DNA from: Flavobacteriaceae bacterium YJPT1-3
GTDB lineage: Bacteria > Bacteroidota > Bacteroidia > Flavobacteriales > Flavobacteriaceae
Direction of reading: 5' to 3'
Assembly: GCA_029866965.1 (NCBI GenBank)
Contig: CP123444.1
Location: 2,273,501 to 2,337,500, forward strand
Length of the DNA: 64,000 nt
A model generated the notes under the pieces. It saw only the letters and a program-made list of their open reading frames with translations. It was not told the origin of the DNA and made no database searches. Position numbers and translations under genes: made by a program. Below, piece after piece: positions 1-9,136 of the stretch (positions are counted from its first letter, which is position 1; each line of letters starts with the position of its first letter).

Positions 1-24
1 TGATCAAGAGCTAGTCAAAGCTGT

Positions 25-570
25 CTAGCTTTCGCGTATTTGTACCCGATGGTCTTTTAGCAGATCGATGTAATCAGTCTCCAGGAAGTTCTTGTCCTTA
101 AATTCTTGTTTCCTTTTCTGCTTATTCTCTTTCCGTTTCAAACTTTTGATGAAGCGGCGGATATGCGTTTTGTTCTCTAACAGCAGTCCGGGAACTTCCA
201 CACTCTTACCCGCATTATCCTTGGCAACCATGGTAAAATAAGAGGAATTACAATGTTTTGTTTTCCCAGTGTGAATATTTTCGGCTTCTACACGGATACC
301 AATAACCATGGAGGTGCGGCCCACATAATTGACCGAGGCTTTTAAGGTGACGAGTTCTCCCACTTCAATGGGACGGAGAAAATCTACCGTATCTACTGAG
401 GCGGTCACGCAATAGTTGGCGGAGTGTTTACTGGCGCAGGCAAAGGCGATCTGATCCATCAAAGAGAGCATATAACCCCCATGTATTTTTCCACTGAAGT
501 TGGCATGAGAAGGCAACATCAGTTCGGCTATCGTAACCTGCGAATCCGCAATGCGTTTGAAGGTGCTCAT
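25..570 (-). CDS. acyl-CoA thioesterase, hotdog fold
   Basis: The 181-residue protein is a single hotdog domain of the YciA/BACH acyl-CoA thioesterase family, which hydrolyses acyl-CoA to free fatty acid and CoA in the cytosol. The hotdog helix with its HGGYMLSLMDQIAFACA motif (about residues 31-47) and the following strand with SVDTVDFLRP are clear. The last 45 residues form a basic, charged tail (KRKENKQKRKQ) beyond the usual domain. It lies 1 bp downstream of a small membrane protein gene on the same strand, so the two are probably co-transcribed. Substrate chain length cannot be read from sequence. Confidence 0.88.
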   Translation of the reverse strand: MSTFKRIADSQVTIAELMLPSHANFSGKIHGGYMLSLMDQIAFACASKHSANYCVTASVDTVDFLRPIEVGELVTLKASVNYVGRTSMVIGIRVEAENIHTGKTKHCNSSYFTMVAKDNAGKSVEVPGLLLENKTHIRRFIKSLKRKENKQKRKQEFKDKNFLETDYIDLLKDHRVQIRES

Positions 571-571
571 A

Positions 572-940
572 TTAATTCCGATTGAAGTGCGGAGATTGAC
601 TCAATTCTACTGCGGTGATGAAATACTTAGTGTCTCCCCAAAAAGCAAAGGTACCAAAACGCTCCACATAGGTTAGCTTGACGTAATTGCCTTGATATTC
701 CTGCAGCCTTTCAATGACTTCCTCTTCCTGATCAAGCACGGAGAACTCAAAGATCTGTGCTCCGCTAATGCCTTGACTGATCTCTCCCTCCCAGGTTTTG
801 ATAAGTACTCCTTTCTTACTGAACTTGATCAGTTCTCCAGCCCGAGTCCCTTCACTGTAGGGGACGTAGTATAAAAAACTGTAATAGATCACTGCGGTGA
901 GCACAACAGTCGCCACAAAAACTCCTAATATTTTTTTCAT
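572..940 (-). CDS. small membrane-anchored protein of unknown function
   Basis: This 122-residue protein starts with one hydrophobic segment (about residues 4-26) that can be an uncleaved anchor, followed by a soluble beta-rich domain with FSKKGVLIKTWEGE and FWGDTKYFITAVE. Related flavobacterial proteins are sometimes labelled 6-phosphogluconate dehydrogenase. Nothing here supports that: there is no Rossmann motif and the length is far too short. It precedes the thioesterase gene by 1 bp. Function unknown. Confidence 0.75.
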   Translation of the reverse strand: MKKILGVFVATVVLTAVIYYSFLYYVPYSEGTRAGELIKFSKKGVLIKTWEGEISQGISGAQIFEFSVLDQEEEVIERLQEYQGNYVKLTYVERFGTFAFWGDTKYFITAVELSQSPHFNRN

Positions 941-998
941 CTGTTGATGTTTAAGCTAGGTTAATCAAGTCTGGCGTCCTCCTGGTTAGTGGCTTGCT

Positions 999-2333
999 TC
1001 AAGTGTCGCTTTCTTCCTCATCCTCAAAGTCGGTTGCACGTTTGACGATTTTTTCCGGTAAGGCCTTTTTTGCTTTGGCGCCCATTTTTTTGAGCCGTTC
1101 TACGCGTCCAATCAGATTTCCATTGCCTTCAACCAATTTATTCATGGCCGCTTTATAGTTGTCTTTGGCATCGTCCATTTTTTTTCCGACCTGTGTCAAG
1201 TCATGGACCAAACCATGGAATTTGTCGTATAATCCTCCGGCCTGACGCGCAATTTCCAAGGCATTTCGCTGCTGTTTCTCATTATTCCACATGGTGTCGA
1301 TGGTGCGTAGGGTGGCCAGAAGCGTGGCTGGAGTAACGATCACAATGTTCCGTTCGAATGCTTTATTGTATAGTTCAGCATCGTGGTTCACCGCAATGGC
1401 AAAAGCCGGTTCGATGGGAATGAATAATAGCACAAAATCGGGACTTTCCATCTCGTAGAGGTCCTGATAGTTTTTTTCGCTCAATTGTTCCACATGTCGC
1501 TTTAAGGAAATAATATGCGCCTTTAGGGCTTGTTCCCTTATGTCTTCCTCTTCTTCGTTAACAAAGCGTTCATAGGCAGTAAGCGATACTTTACTGTCAA
1601 TGATCATACGCTTGTCGTCGGGAAGGTGAATAACTACATCCGGCAGAACGCGTCTTCCATCTTCATTCTTAAAGCTTTGTTGAACAAAGTACTCCCGGTC
1701 TTTTTCCAGGCCGGACTTCTCCAGTACTTTCTCCAGCACCAGTTCGCCCCAATTTCCCTGCATCTTGCTGTCTCCTTTGAGCGCCTTGGTCAGGTTACTG
1801 GCCTCCTTAGACATTTGTTCATTCAAAGCTGTCAGGCCTTTGATCTGTTCCCTTAATGCGGCACTACGATCAATATTTTCTTTATGGGTATCCTCAACTC
1901 GTTTTTCAAAATGGGCAATTTTCTCCTGTAAAGGTTTAAGGATCATGTCCAGCTTTTCCTGGTTTTGTTTACTGAACTGATCGCTGTTCTTCTTGAGGAT
2001 ATCATCGGCGATCAATTGGAAGTTTTTGGTGAATTTCTCGTTCAGTTGTTCAAGTTCCTGATCCTTTTCGCGAAAGCGTGCCTGTAAATTTTGAAGTTCG
2101 ATCTCTTTGGCGGTCAGCTCGTTTTTTACACGTTCTTTTTCTTCCCGTACGCTTTCCTTCTCCTGATTGGTTTTTTCGAGCTGTTCTGCGGTCATTTTAC
2201 GCTGGTATTCTCCCTGGGCCAGACGTTCTTCCAGTGTGCTGAGCTTACTTTTGCTCAGGAAGGTGGCCAGGACAAAACCTAAAATAGTTCCAAATACTAA
2301 GGCAATGAGGCTGTAAATAACTAGGTCGTTCAT
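999..2333 (-). CDS. rmuC: DNA recombination protein RmuC
   Basis: This 444-residue protein has the RmuC layout: an N-terminal membrane segment (about 5-25), a long coiled coil (about 30-200) and a C-terminal PD-(D/E)XK-like RmuC domain with GNWGELVLEKVLEKSGL, LPDVVIHLPDDKRMIIDSK and FIPIEPAFAIA. RmuC family proteins limit inversions at short repeats and are linked to nuclease-like roles in recombination. A TTTCGCGAAA palindrome at 2066-2075 lies in the coiled-coil part and encodes RFREK. It ends 59 bp after the small membrane protein start and appears to be its own unit. Confidence 0.93.
   Translation of the reverse strand: MNDLVIYSLIALVFGTILGFVLATFLSKSKLSTLEERLAQGEYQRKMTAEQLEKTNQEKESVREEKERVKNELTAKEIELQNLQARFREKDQELEQLNEKFTKNFQLIADDILKKNSDQFSKQNQEKLDMILKPLQEKIAHFEKRVEDTHKENIDRSAALREQIKGLTALNEQMSKEASNLTKALKGDSKMQGNWGELVLEKVLEKSGLEKDREYFVQQSFKNEDGRRVLPDVVIHLPDDKRMIIDSKVSLTAYERFVNEEEEDIREQALKAHIISLKRHVEQLSEKNYQDLYEMESPDFVLLFIPIEPAFAIAVNHDAELYNKAFERNIVIVTPATLLATLRTIDTMWNNEKQQRNALEIARQAGGLYDKFHGLVHDLTQVGKKMDDAKDNYKAAMNKLVEGNGNLIGRVERLKKMGAKAKKALPEKIVKRATDFEDEEESDT
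2066..2075. repeat. TTTCGCGAAA palindrome, copy 1
   Basis: A 10-bp self-complementary core inside rmuC; the flanks are not symmetric. It is the weakest of the eleven copies. Confidence 0.7.
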
Positions 2334-2382
2334 AGAACATCAAAGATAGAAATTTGCCCTTTGAATAGAAGGCAACAAACGC

Positions 2383-3171
2383 TTATTTCCGTAACTGAAA
2401 GGCCCAGGTGTCCGGATCAAAAGTCACCGCATCTTTGGGGAACAGCCTGTTGAATACGCCTTGTTCGATCAATTGTTCAGGAGTGCCTAAAGCACAAGAA
2501 TCGTTGTCTAATACCAGGGCATGACTGCAAATAGGCAGGACTAAGCTGATGTCGTGAGTGCTAAAGATTACGGTTTTGCCCATAGTTGCACTAATCGTAG
2601 TGAGCAGTTGAAGTACCGAAGCTTTATGATGAAGATCAAGATGAGTGGTAGGTTCGTCCAAAAGGAGTAGGGGGGTATCTTGGGCCAAAGCTCTGGCGAT
2701 AAGCACCCGCTGCATTTGGCCATCACTCAACGCACTGCAGTAGCGATCGCTCAGGGAGAGGGTATCAGTCTTTTCGAGGGCTGATTTGATGATGGTCTTG
2801 TCCTGATCGCTTAGGTTTCCGAGCCAGTCGGTGTAGGGTTGTCTTCCCAGGGCCACCAACTCGCCCACGGTAAGATTTTTGGAATAGCTGTGATCGGTTA
2901 GGACCACGCTCAAGGTTCTGGCCAGTTCAGGCGCTTCCAGCTGATCTAGTGATTGATCTTCAAAAGCAACCTGACCGGATAATGGAGCTTGCAATTGAGC
3001 AACACTGCGCAGCAGCGTAGATTTTCCGGCTCCGTTAATACCCAGCACGCAGGTTAAACTTCCCGAAGGGATCTGTAAAGACAGCGGAGCGGTCACTGCA
3101 GTGCGAATGCGTTTAGTGCTGTATCCTACCGTGTAATTTTTAAAGCGCAGTCCTTTGTTTTCTGTAACCAT
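2383..3171 (-). CDS. ABC transporter ATP-binding protein, cobalamin/iron-complex type
   Basis: The 262-residue ATPase has Walker A GINGAGKSTLL (about 43-53), the signature LSDGQMQRVLIARALAQ, Walker B LLLLDEPTTHLDL and an H-loop FSTHD. It fits the FepC/BtuD family that powers uptake of corrinoids or ferric siderophores across the inner membrane. The start overlaps the permease stop by 1 bp. The neighbouring riboswitch-controlled receptor makes vitamin B12 the likeliest substrate, but that is inference from context. Confidence 0.9.
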   Translation of the reverse strand: MVTENKGLRFKNYTVGYSTKRIRTAVTAPLSLQIPSGSLTCVLGINGAGKSTLLRSVAQLQAPLSGQVAFEDQSLDQLEAPELARTLSVVLTDHSYSKNLTVGELVALGRQPYTDWLGNLSDQDKTIIKSALEKTDTLSLSDRYCSALSDGQMQRVLIARALAQDTPLLLLDEPTTHLDLHHKASVLQLLTTISATMGKTVIFSTHDISLVLPICSHALVLDNDSCALGTPEQLIEQGVFNRLFPKDAVTFDPDTWAFQLRK

Positions 3172-4196
3172 CAGAAGATAAGTTTTTTACGACGAAGAAG
3201 CAGCCAAATCACTACGGGAGCCCCCACCAAAGCGGTAATGGCGTTGATGGGTAGGGTGTACGAGCTCATTGGCAATTGTGCGATCAGATCACAAACCAAT
3301 AACAGGATGGCACCTCCCAGGGCACAGGCGGGAAAAAGAAATCGATGATCCATTCCGGGTACCCATTGTCGGATAAGATGAGGTACGGCTAAACCAATGA
3401 AAGCTATAGGTCCGGCGAATGCCGTTACCGCTCCTGCCATGAGGCAGGTGGCCACGATCATCAGTATTCGACTTTTGCCCACGGCTACACCCATCGATCG
3501 GGCATAATGTTCTCCCATAAGCAGTGCATTTAAGGGCTTGATCAGTAAGGTAGTGAGGAGTAAACCTATACCCACACTCAGTGCCAGGATGCCCACTGCT
3601 TGCCATGAATTATCCCCTAAATTGCCAAAAGACCAGAAAATATAGCGCTGTAGTTCTTCCGCCTTGCTGAAATAAGCCAATACGCTCACCACGGCGGCAG
3701 TTAAACTTCCAAACATCAGTCCCACGATGAGCAGAGCCATCGTGTCCTTCATGCTTTTTGCGACCATTAAAATGGCAAAGAGTACGATCAGGCTCCCTAG
3801 GGTAGCTGCGATTACTGTACCCCATTTTGAGTAGCTCAATAAGGGGGAAAATCCAAGTACGGAGGTGCCTAAGACCAAGAGTGCGACGCCTAAACTGGCT
3901 CCGCTACTCACCCCAAGAACGAATGGCCCGGCCAACGGGTTCCTAAATAAAGTCTGCATAAGTAACCCTGCTGTTGCCAGGCCTGCACCGGCAAGTATGG
4001 CGGTGATAGACTTGGGAAGTCGGTAATGGGTGATGATGTACCCATTGGCTTCAGAATTCAAGCTGCCCTGAGTCAGCGCTGCAAACACCTCGGATAAAGA
4101 AATCCAAATCGATCCAAGGGTCAGGCTCATTAGCCAAACCACAAGAAGTCCAATGATCAACGCCAGGAAAATACCAATATGCCCTTGTTTATTCAT
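3171..4196 (-). CDS. FecCD-family ABC permease, probable corrinoid importer
   Basis: The 341-residue protein is very hydrophobic with about ten predicted membrane segments, as in BtuC/FecCD permeases. Diagnostic motifs include HYRLPKSITAILAGAGLA, LFRNPLAGPFVLGVSSGASLG split over helices 2-3, and GPIAFIGLAVPHLIRQ near the cytoplasmic coupling loop. It overlaps the binding-protein gene by 8 bp and the ATPase gene by 1 bp, so the three form one operon. Confidence 0.92.
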   Translation of the reverse strand: MNKQGHIGIFLALIIGLLVVWLMSLTLGSIWISLSEVFAALTQGSLNSEANGYIITHYRLPKSITAILAGAGLATAGLLMQTLFRNPLAGPFVLGVSSGASLGVALLVLGTSVLGFSPLLSYSKWGTVIAATLGSLIVLFAILMVAKSMKDTMALLIVGLMFGSLTAAVVSVLAYFSKAEELQRYIFWSFGNLGDNSWQAVGILALSVGIGLLLTTLLIKPLNALLMGEHYARSMGVAVGKSRILMIVATCLMAGAVTAFAGPIAFIGLAVPHLIRQWVPGMDHRFLFPACALGGAILLLVCDLIAQLPMSSYTLPINAITALVGAPVVIWLLLRRKKLIF

Positions 4197-5322
4197 TCAG
4201 TGGGGTAAAAAAATGCATTTCGTGATCCGGCAACAGCTTAGGATGCAGGATGTGCACGAGATCTTGTAGCACCCAATCCGGCCGGTTGGGCGCCAATTCG
4301 TAATAGATCAATCCCCTGGTTGCTCCTTTTTTAGCTGCGAAGGTATATACCTTTCGTTGATGCACGGCCTGAAAAAGATTAAAGACATCACTACTTTGAT
4401 TCATTGACGAATAACTGGTGTACTGTCCGGGGCCAATCCAGAATTCAGCGTTCTGCGCTTTTTCCAGTACATGCTCCACACTCAGGGATAGGCTTCCGGT
4501 ACCCGAGGTATCCCTCCATAGATAATCTCCCTGGGCATCTTTGATCAGCTTTGCGGCCCAACTGTTTCCCTGAGGAACGTACCAGACATCTTTATAGGGT
4601 GCTCCCGACAGCACGGTTGGTTGGCGAGTCGCCTGTTCAGCCAGGGCAACAGTCTGGTGATAATTGTTGGCGATGGACTTAAAAATGGAATCGGCCTGTT
4701 TTTCTTTGCCTAGGAGTAGTCCGAAAAACTTGATCCACTCCGCTTTACCCAAAGGGTCTTGTTCTGTCCAGTCCCCATTATACAACACCGCGATTCCCGC
4801 TTGCTTCAATAGCGCTAAATTTTTATTTTCACCTTCCACCCCAAAGGTGACCAAAGCATCGGGTTGCAGACTGAGTACTACTTCGGTATTTAAAGATTCA
4901 TTTTGTCCCAACTCAATGATTCTGCCTTCCTCAATGAGTGATCGAGTGAGCGAAGAGGAGATATAATCGAGATTAGGAAATCCCATCAGCTTCTCGGCAG
5001 CATCGAGCATTTCCAAGGAGGGAATATGGGTGGTAGAGGTCACTACGATAGATGCTATGGGAACCTTTATTTGGGCATCGACAGCAATACCTTTCGGCAA
5101 ATTCTGACCTGCTTGAAGTAAGGCGTACTTAAACACTTTATCACTGCCCGGCCAGGCATTTTTTACTTCAACCATGGTGATGCCTTCCGTTTCGTTTACA
5201 CGAAATCCGGTCGCATATTCAATGGAGGACAGGGTGTGTTCAGGAGACGCTTTTTCAGGGGCAGCCGACTCTTGTTTGCAAGCCATCAACAGCAAACAGA
5301 AAATGATGTAGATCAATCGCAT
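4189..5322 (-). CDS. ABC transporter substrate-binding lipoprotein, BtuF-like
   Basis: I place the start at 5322, not at an upstream ATG at 5358, because the protein then begins MRLIYIIFCLLLMAC, a proper lipoprotein signal with the modified Cys at residue 15. The mature part is a class III (BtuF/FhuD) binding protein with SLQPDALVTFG and a long linking helix. It should hand a corrinoid to the FecCD permease encoded next. It is transcribed away from the B12 riboswitch and receptor gene. Substrate is inferred from that context; a siderophore cannot be excluded. Confidence 0.88.
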   Translation of the reverse strand: MRLIYIIFCLLLMACKQESAAPEKASPEHTLSSIEYATGFRVNETEGITMVEVKNAWPGSDKVFKYALLQAGQNLPKGIAVDAQIKVPIASIVVTSTTHIPSLEMLDAAEKLMGFPNLDYISSSLTRSLIEEGRIIELGQNESLNTEVVLSLQPDALVTFGVEGENKNLALLKQAGIAVLYNGDWTEQDPLGKAEWIKFFGLLLGKEKQADSIFKSIANNYHQTVALAEQATRQPTVLSGAPYKDVWYVPQGNSWAAKLIKDAQGDYLWRDTSGTGSLSLSVEHVLEKAQNAEFWIGPGQYTSYSSMNQSSDVFNLFQAVHQRKVYTFAAKKGATRGLIYYELAPNRPDWVLQDLVHILHPKLLPDHEMHFFTPLNE

Positions 5323-5390
5323 GCTCAAAAATAGGGATTTAAGGTGCAAGAAGTTCAACTCTGCTAAGCCTTTTAAACAAAAAGGAGTTC

Positions 5391-5424
5391 TTGTACGAGA
5401 CTCTAGAGAAAACGCTTATATTCG
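5391..5424 (+). promoter_or_regulatory. candidate promoter of the B12 riboswitch transcript
   Basis: TTG at 5391-5393 and TATATTCG at 5417-5424 resemble the Bacteroidota -33/-7 pair (TTG and TAnnTTTG, one mismatch). The gap is a little longer than usual. A start site near 5430 would begin just at the riboswitch P1 stem, which supports the assignment. Confidence 0.4.
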
Positions 5425-5428
5425 CGGC

Positions 5429-5642
5429 GATATTGGGTTTTGCTGTCGTGTTTAAGGTTCCACCACGAGATGGGTCTTTCGCGAAAGCAAATGAAAAGGG
5501 AATCAGGTGAGAGACCTGAGCTGTTCCCGCAACTGTAAGCTTACTGCGACAATTCGCAGACTGATTATTCTTCATTACCACTGTTGAACATTACGACGGG
5601 AAGGTCGATGATCAGATGCCAGCCAGGAGACCTGCCCGTATC
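5429..5642 (+). promoter_or_regulatory. cobalamin riboswitch
   Basis: The conserved core GGGAATCAGGTG...CCTGAGCTGTTCCCGC followed by AACTGTAAG lies at 5498-5539, and the B12 box CAGGAGACCTGCC at 5624-5636. GATATTGGGT (5429-5438) can pair imperfectly with GCCCGTATC (5634-5642) as P1. An imperfect hairpin at about 5665-5696 may be the expression platform before the receptor ATG at 5720. Adenosylcobalamin binding is expected to lower expression of the receptor. Unusually, the CTTTCGCGAAAG palindrome (5476-5487) sits inside the aptamer just before the core. Confidence 0.93.
5476..5487. repeat. TTTCGCGAAA palindrome, copy 2 (in riboswitch)
   Basis: Twelve-base perfect palindrome that would fold as an extra hairpin in the aptamer's peripheral region, upstream of the conserved core. 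Confidence 0.8.
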
Positions 5643-5719
5643 ACTTTTGTCGAACCTTCGGGATAAAGGGAAGCAAGCGGGAGACTTCTTGCCTTTAGAA
5701 CGGGTCATTACCTTATTTA

Positions 5720-7595
5720 ATGAAAATCAGTACGAGATTAATTGTAGTGCTGGCTTGTGCCGGCCTGCAAACGTTTGCCTGGAGTCAGCAAGAGGCAGAA
5801 ACTTTGGACGAAGTAGTACTTACCGATAGTCGCTTCGCCCTGAAAAAAGAAAACAGCGGTAAACAGATCATCACCATTTCCCGGGAAACGCTTTCTCGAA
5901 ATCAAGGTAACAGCCTGGCCAGTGTGATCAACCAGCAAAGTGGAATTACCATCAACGGATCCCAGAGCGTAGCAGGTCAACCGCTAGGGACCTTTATCCG
6001 AGGGGGGAACAACAGACAGGTGCTCGTCCTGATCGACGGTGTTGCCTTATCGGATCCCTCGACCATTGCCAATGAGTTCGATCTACGCTTGTTGGACATC
6101 AACAGTATTGAATCGATAGAAATCATTAAAGGTGCTGCATCTACCTTATACGGAAATTCAGCGGCTACGGCCGTTATCAATATAACCACCAGAAAGGCCG
6201 ATCGAGAGGCTATTTCCGCACAATTGACTGCCGTTGCCGGTACTAATGAAGCACAGTCCCAGCGCAATTTTAGTTGGAATGACTTTCAAAATCACGTACA
6301 GCTCAGCGGGACGCTTAACAAGTTGACCTACATGGCTAGTTTTGGGAATCAGTTTACGGATGGTTTGTCTGCTGTCGAAGATCCGATGACCAATGAAAAG
6401 GACCGATTTTCGCGCTACAACAGTCAATTCAAACTAGGATATCGCTTTTCAGAGGCATTTAGCCTTACTCTGTATGGACTTCAAGACTTTTTTAAGTCGG
6501 CTTACGATAATTCCTTTCCTATAGCCGATGCGCCCTTTGACAGTCGAAGCGAGCAGTATCGAGGTGGGCTATCCGGGGGTTTATGACTACGGTCAGGGAA
6601 GTCTTAACCTGAACGCTGCATACAATCATATCTTCAGAGCTTTTGAATCGGACTTTCCGAATTCTTTTGACGGAGAAAGTCTGGTTTTTGATCTATTTCA
6701 TAAATATCAATGGGGTGATTCCTGGTATACCGTTGTCGGTTTCAATCATGTTGCCGGGGAAACTACGTATGACCATAAACGTAGAACGACCAACAACGAT
6801 CCTTACCTGAATATGGTGTATGTGGGAGACAGGGGGTGGAATGTGAATACCGGGCTTCGGGTAAATAACCATAATACCTATGGTACTCATATAGTGTATC
6901 ATGTCAATCCATCCTATCGCTGGAAAAGCGAACAGGGGTATTTGAAGGTATACGGTAGTTATGCCAGCTCGTTCATTGCACCTTCGCTCACCCAGCTGTA
7001 CGGGCCCTTTGGAGCCAATCCGGAGTTGGAGCCGGAAGAGAACGTGACCATCGAATTGGGTACGCAATGGAAGGCCAATGACCGTTGGAGCAGTGGTATA
7101 ACGCTTTTTACACGGGAAGAAAATCAATTCATTGACTATGTGGTTATCAATCCGGAAACCTTTGAAGGGAGGTATCAGAATGTAGAGGAGGCCTTTACGG
7201 TTAGAGGCGTAGAAGCAGAGCTGATGGTGCAGCCCACGTCCTACCTGAGTTTAAGCGCAAATTATTCTTTTACGGAAAGTCCCGATCGACAAAGTTTGCG
7301 CCTCCCAAAACATCGTGCCAATGCTGATTTAGGGTTCACCTTAAATCCGGCTACCTTTGCCTCCCTGAGGATGACCTATGTGGGAGAGCGTCTGGATACC
7401 GATTTTACGACCTTCACTTCGGTTGATTTGTCATCTTACACCCTCATTGACTTTTATGTGAGTCGGCAGGTCCTTCAAGAAAAGATCAAGGTTTTCCTGG
7501 GCATCAATAATGTGCTCAATGAAGATTACACCGAGATCGTTGGCTTTACCACCCAGGGAAGAAATGTTCGCCTGGGCTTTTCGGTAAACTTATAG
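5720..7595 (+). pseudogene. btuB: TonB-dependent B12 receptor with one-base frameshift
   Basis: Read through one correction, this is a BtuB-type receptor of about 624 residues: signal peptide ending near TFAWSQ, plug domain with LVLIDGVALSDP and IEIIKGAASTLYGNSA, then a beta-barrel ending in GRNVRLGFSVNL. The first frame runs 5720-6586 and stops at TGA 6584-6586; the barrel continues in another frame to 7595. The frames meet at a run of five G (6575-6579). Removing one G restores GLSGVYDYGQGS. This may be a true lesion, a phase-variable tract or a sequencing error. The upstream riboswitch fixes the likely substrate as cobalamin. Confidence 0.88.
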
Positions 7596-7604
7596 ATCTA
7601 AGGG

Positions 7605-9032
7605 TTATCGGATAGGATCGTTAACAATCATGCGTTGATAGATCGGACTGTTTTGCTCCTCCTCATACAGTCGCTGCATGACCTTGGTGTTCTTGAGCGC
7701 CTGAGATTTGGTCATCCCGGTAATCTGCTCCAGAGCAAGCGCCAGGAAAGGCTCATTGGTATCACCTAATGCACCCAGATTTGCAAAGTCTTCAGCAATG
7801 GTCAAATTGGCTGCAGGGGAAATCCCATCTGCATAATCTGTAAAACCAACCGAGTTTACTGATCGGAGTACCAAAGGCAACATCACGTAGCGATGATTGG
7901 GATTGGCTTGCGATCGACTGAAATTGGGAGCCGGGGCATCGTACAGTAGAAAAGAACCTTCAAATTTGCCCGTGGTGGCCGTGCCGATCTGAATGACTTC
8001 AATGTATGGCTCAAGTCCACTTAAAATCAGTTCACTGGCAGATGCGGTGCGGTCTGTAGTCAATACAAACACCCGATTTAAATTCAGGCTATTGATGGCT
8101 CCACCGCCCTGGATCTGATTGTTGAAAAGACGTTCGTCGTTGTATTCTTCTGCACGGTCCTCATTGTATTCTTGAGTAATAAAAACTTGACCATTAAATT
8201 GTCCGGTGATCATACTGGAGAGATCATTGGCCGTCTCTATAGATCCGCCTCCATTGTAGCGCAGATCGAGCACAAGATCAGTGATTCCCGCGGTTTGAAA
8301 TTCGGCGAAGACCGCATTCAGGTCGGAGTCAAATTCATTCGTGAAACCCGTGTAATGCAGATAGCCTACGGTATTTCCCTCCGTTTCGATAATAGCAGTG
8401 GTATGCACTGGGTTGACAGTCAGTTCGACTTGATTTAAAAGAATGGATTCCCCGGTAGGGGTGAAATCAGTACCATCATAGGTAGCGAGATCAATTGTGA
8501 ACGAGGGTTGACCAAATAGGGTTTCAAAATCACTGTTTTCCGTGAGTTCAATTCCATCAACACTGCGAAAAAGCATCCCGCGAAGCACTCCTGCATCTGC
8601 TGCAGGACTGTTGTTGACCACATAACGCACTACGCCAAACACCTCACTTTCGTTATTGGGATTGCGCACTAAGGAAAAGCGCATCCCTGTGCTCAGACTG
8701 ATCCCGGCCAACGCATCTTCAAAGGCAACATAATCACTGCGAATGACACTAAAGCGATCTTGAGGAGCGAGTAAGGCATCAAAGGTCGCCTCCGGGGAGT
8801 CAAAACCTTCCAGAAAAGCGATCTTATCGGCCTCAGAATCGAAGCGATCGTTAGCCAGATCCGGAACGTCGCCTTTGTAGAGGTACCAGAAATTCAGTCC
8901 ACGATAAACAAATTCATTGATATTTAATTCGCTAAAAGGAGGAAAGGAATCATCATTATCTTCAAAGCAGCTGACGAAGAGAAGGGCGGGGAGTAGGGTC
9001 AGTATGAGAATTTGGGATTTAATCTTACGCAT
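7605..9032 (-). CDS. S41-family peptidase lipoprotein
   Basis: This 475-residue protein starts with a lipoprotein signal (Cys22 in LLFVSCFEDND). A PDZ-like region (about 110-200, with VVNNSPAADAGVLRGM) precedes the S41 protease core. The nucleophile is expected in TDRTASASE (about 327-334) and the lysine base is Lys356 in TATTGK. The GGGSIETAND loop (261-270) also fits CtpA-like enzymes. It should act in the periplasm, tethered to a membrane. The gene converges on the B12 receptor gene with a gap of 9 bp. Confidence 0.9.
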   Translation of the reverse strand: MRKIKSQILILTLLPALLFVSCFEDNDDSFPPFSELNINEFVYRGLNFWYLYKGDVPDLANDRFDSEADKIAFLEGFDSPEATFDALLAPQDRFSVIRSDYVAFEDALAGISLSTGMRFSLVRNPNNESEVFGVVRYVVNNSPAADAGVLRGMLFRSVDGIELTENSDFETLFGQPSFTIDLATYDGTDFTPTGESILLNQVELTVNPVHTTAIIETEGNTVGYLHYTGFTNEFDSDLNAVFAEFQTAGITDLVLDLRYNGGGSIETANDLSSMITGQFNGQVFITQEYNEDRAEEYNDERLFNNQIQGGGAINSLNLNRVFVLTTDRTASASELILSGLEPYIEVIQIGTATTGKFEGSFLLYDAPAPNFSRSQANPNHRYVMLPLVLRSVNSVGFTDYADGISPAANLTIAEDFANLGALGDTNEPFLALALEQITGMTKSQALKNTKVMQRLYEEEQNSPIYQRMIVNDPIR

Positions 9033-9087
9033 AGGGTTATATTAGGGTGTTAAAAATAGACAACCTCCACTAATTTGAAAAGTTGAT

Positions 9088-9113
9088 GTAACAAATATCG
9101 TCTTGAATCGTCT
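9088..9113 (+). promoter_or_regulatory. candidate ECF-sigma promoter (autoregulation)
   Basis: GTAAC at 9088-9092 is followed after exactly 16 bp by CGTCT at 9109-9113. This matches the usual ECF pattern of an AAC-type -35 and a CGTC-type -10. A second ATCGTCTT copy lies 10 bp upstream of the -10. It is 24 bp before the sigma gene, as expected for autoregulation. Confidence 0.45.
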
Positions 9114-9136
9114 TCCTAGTAACTGACCAACAAAGA

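Noticed and set aside
572-940. 6-phosphogluconate dehydrogenase
   Set aside because: The name is used for related small proteins, but there is no NADP-binding motif and only 122 residues with a membrane anchor.
5584-5829. Open frame across the riboswitch 3' end and receptor start
   Set aside because: It overlaps the B12 box and the receptor signal peptide in another frame and has no recognisable domain.
6528-7595. Second half of the receptor as an independent gene with its own ATG
   Set aside because: The ATG falls inside the upstream half, there is no signal peptide, and the barrel joins exactly at the G5 run.
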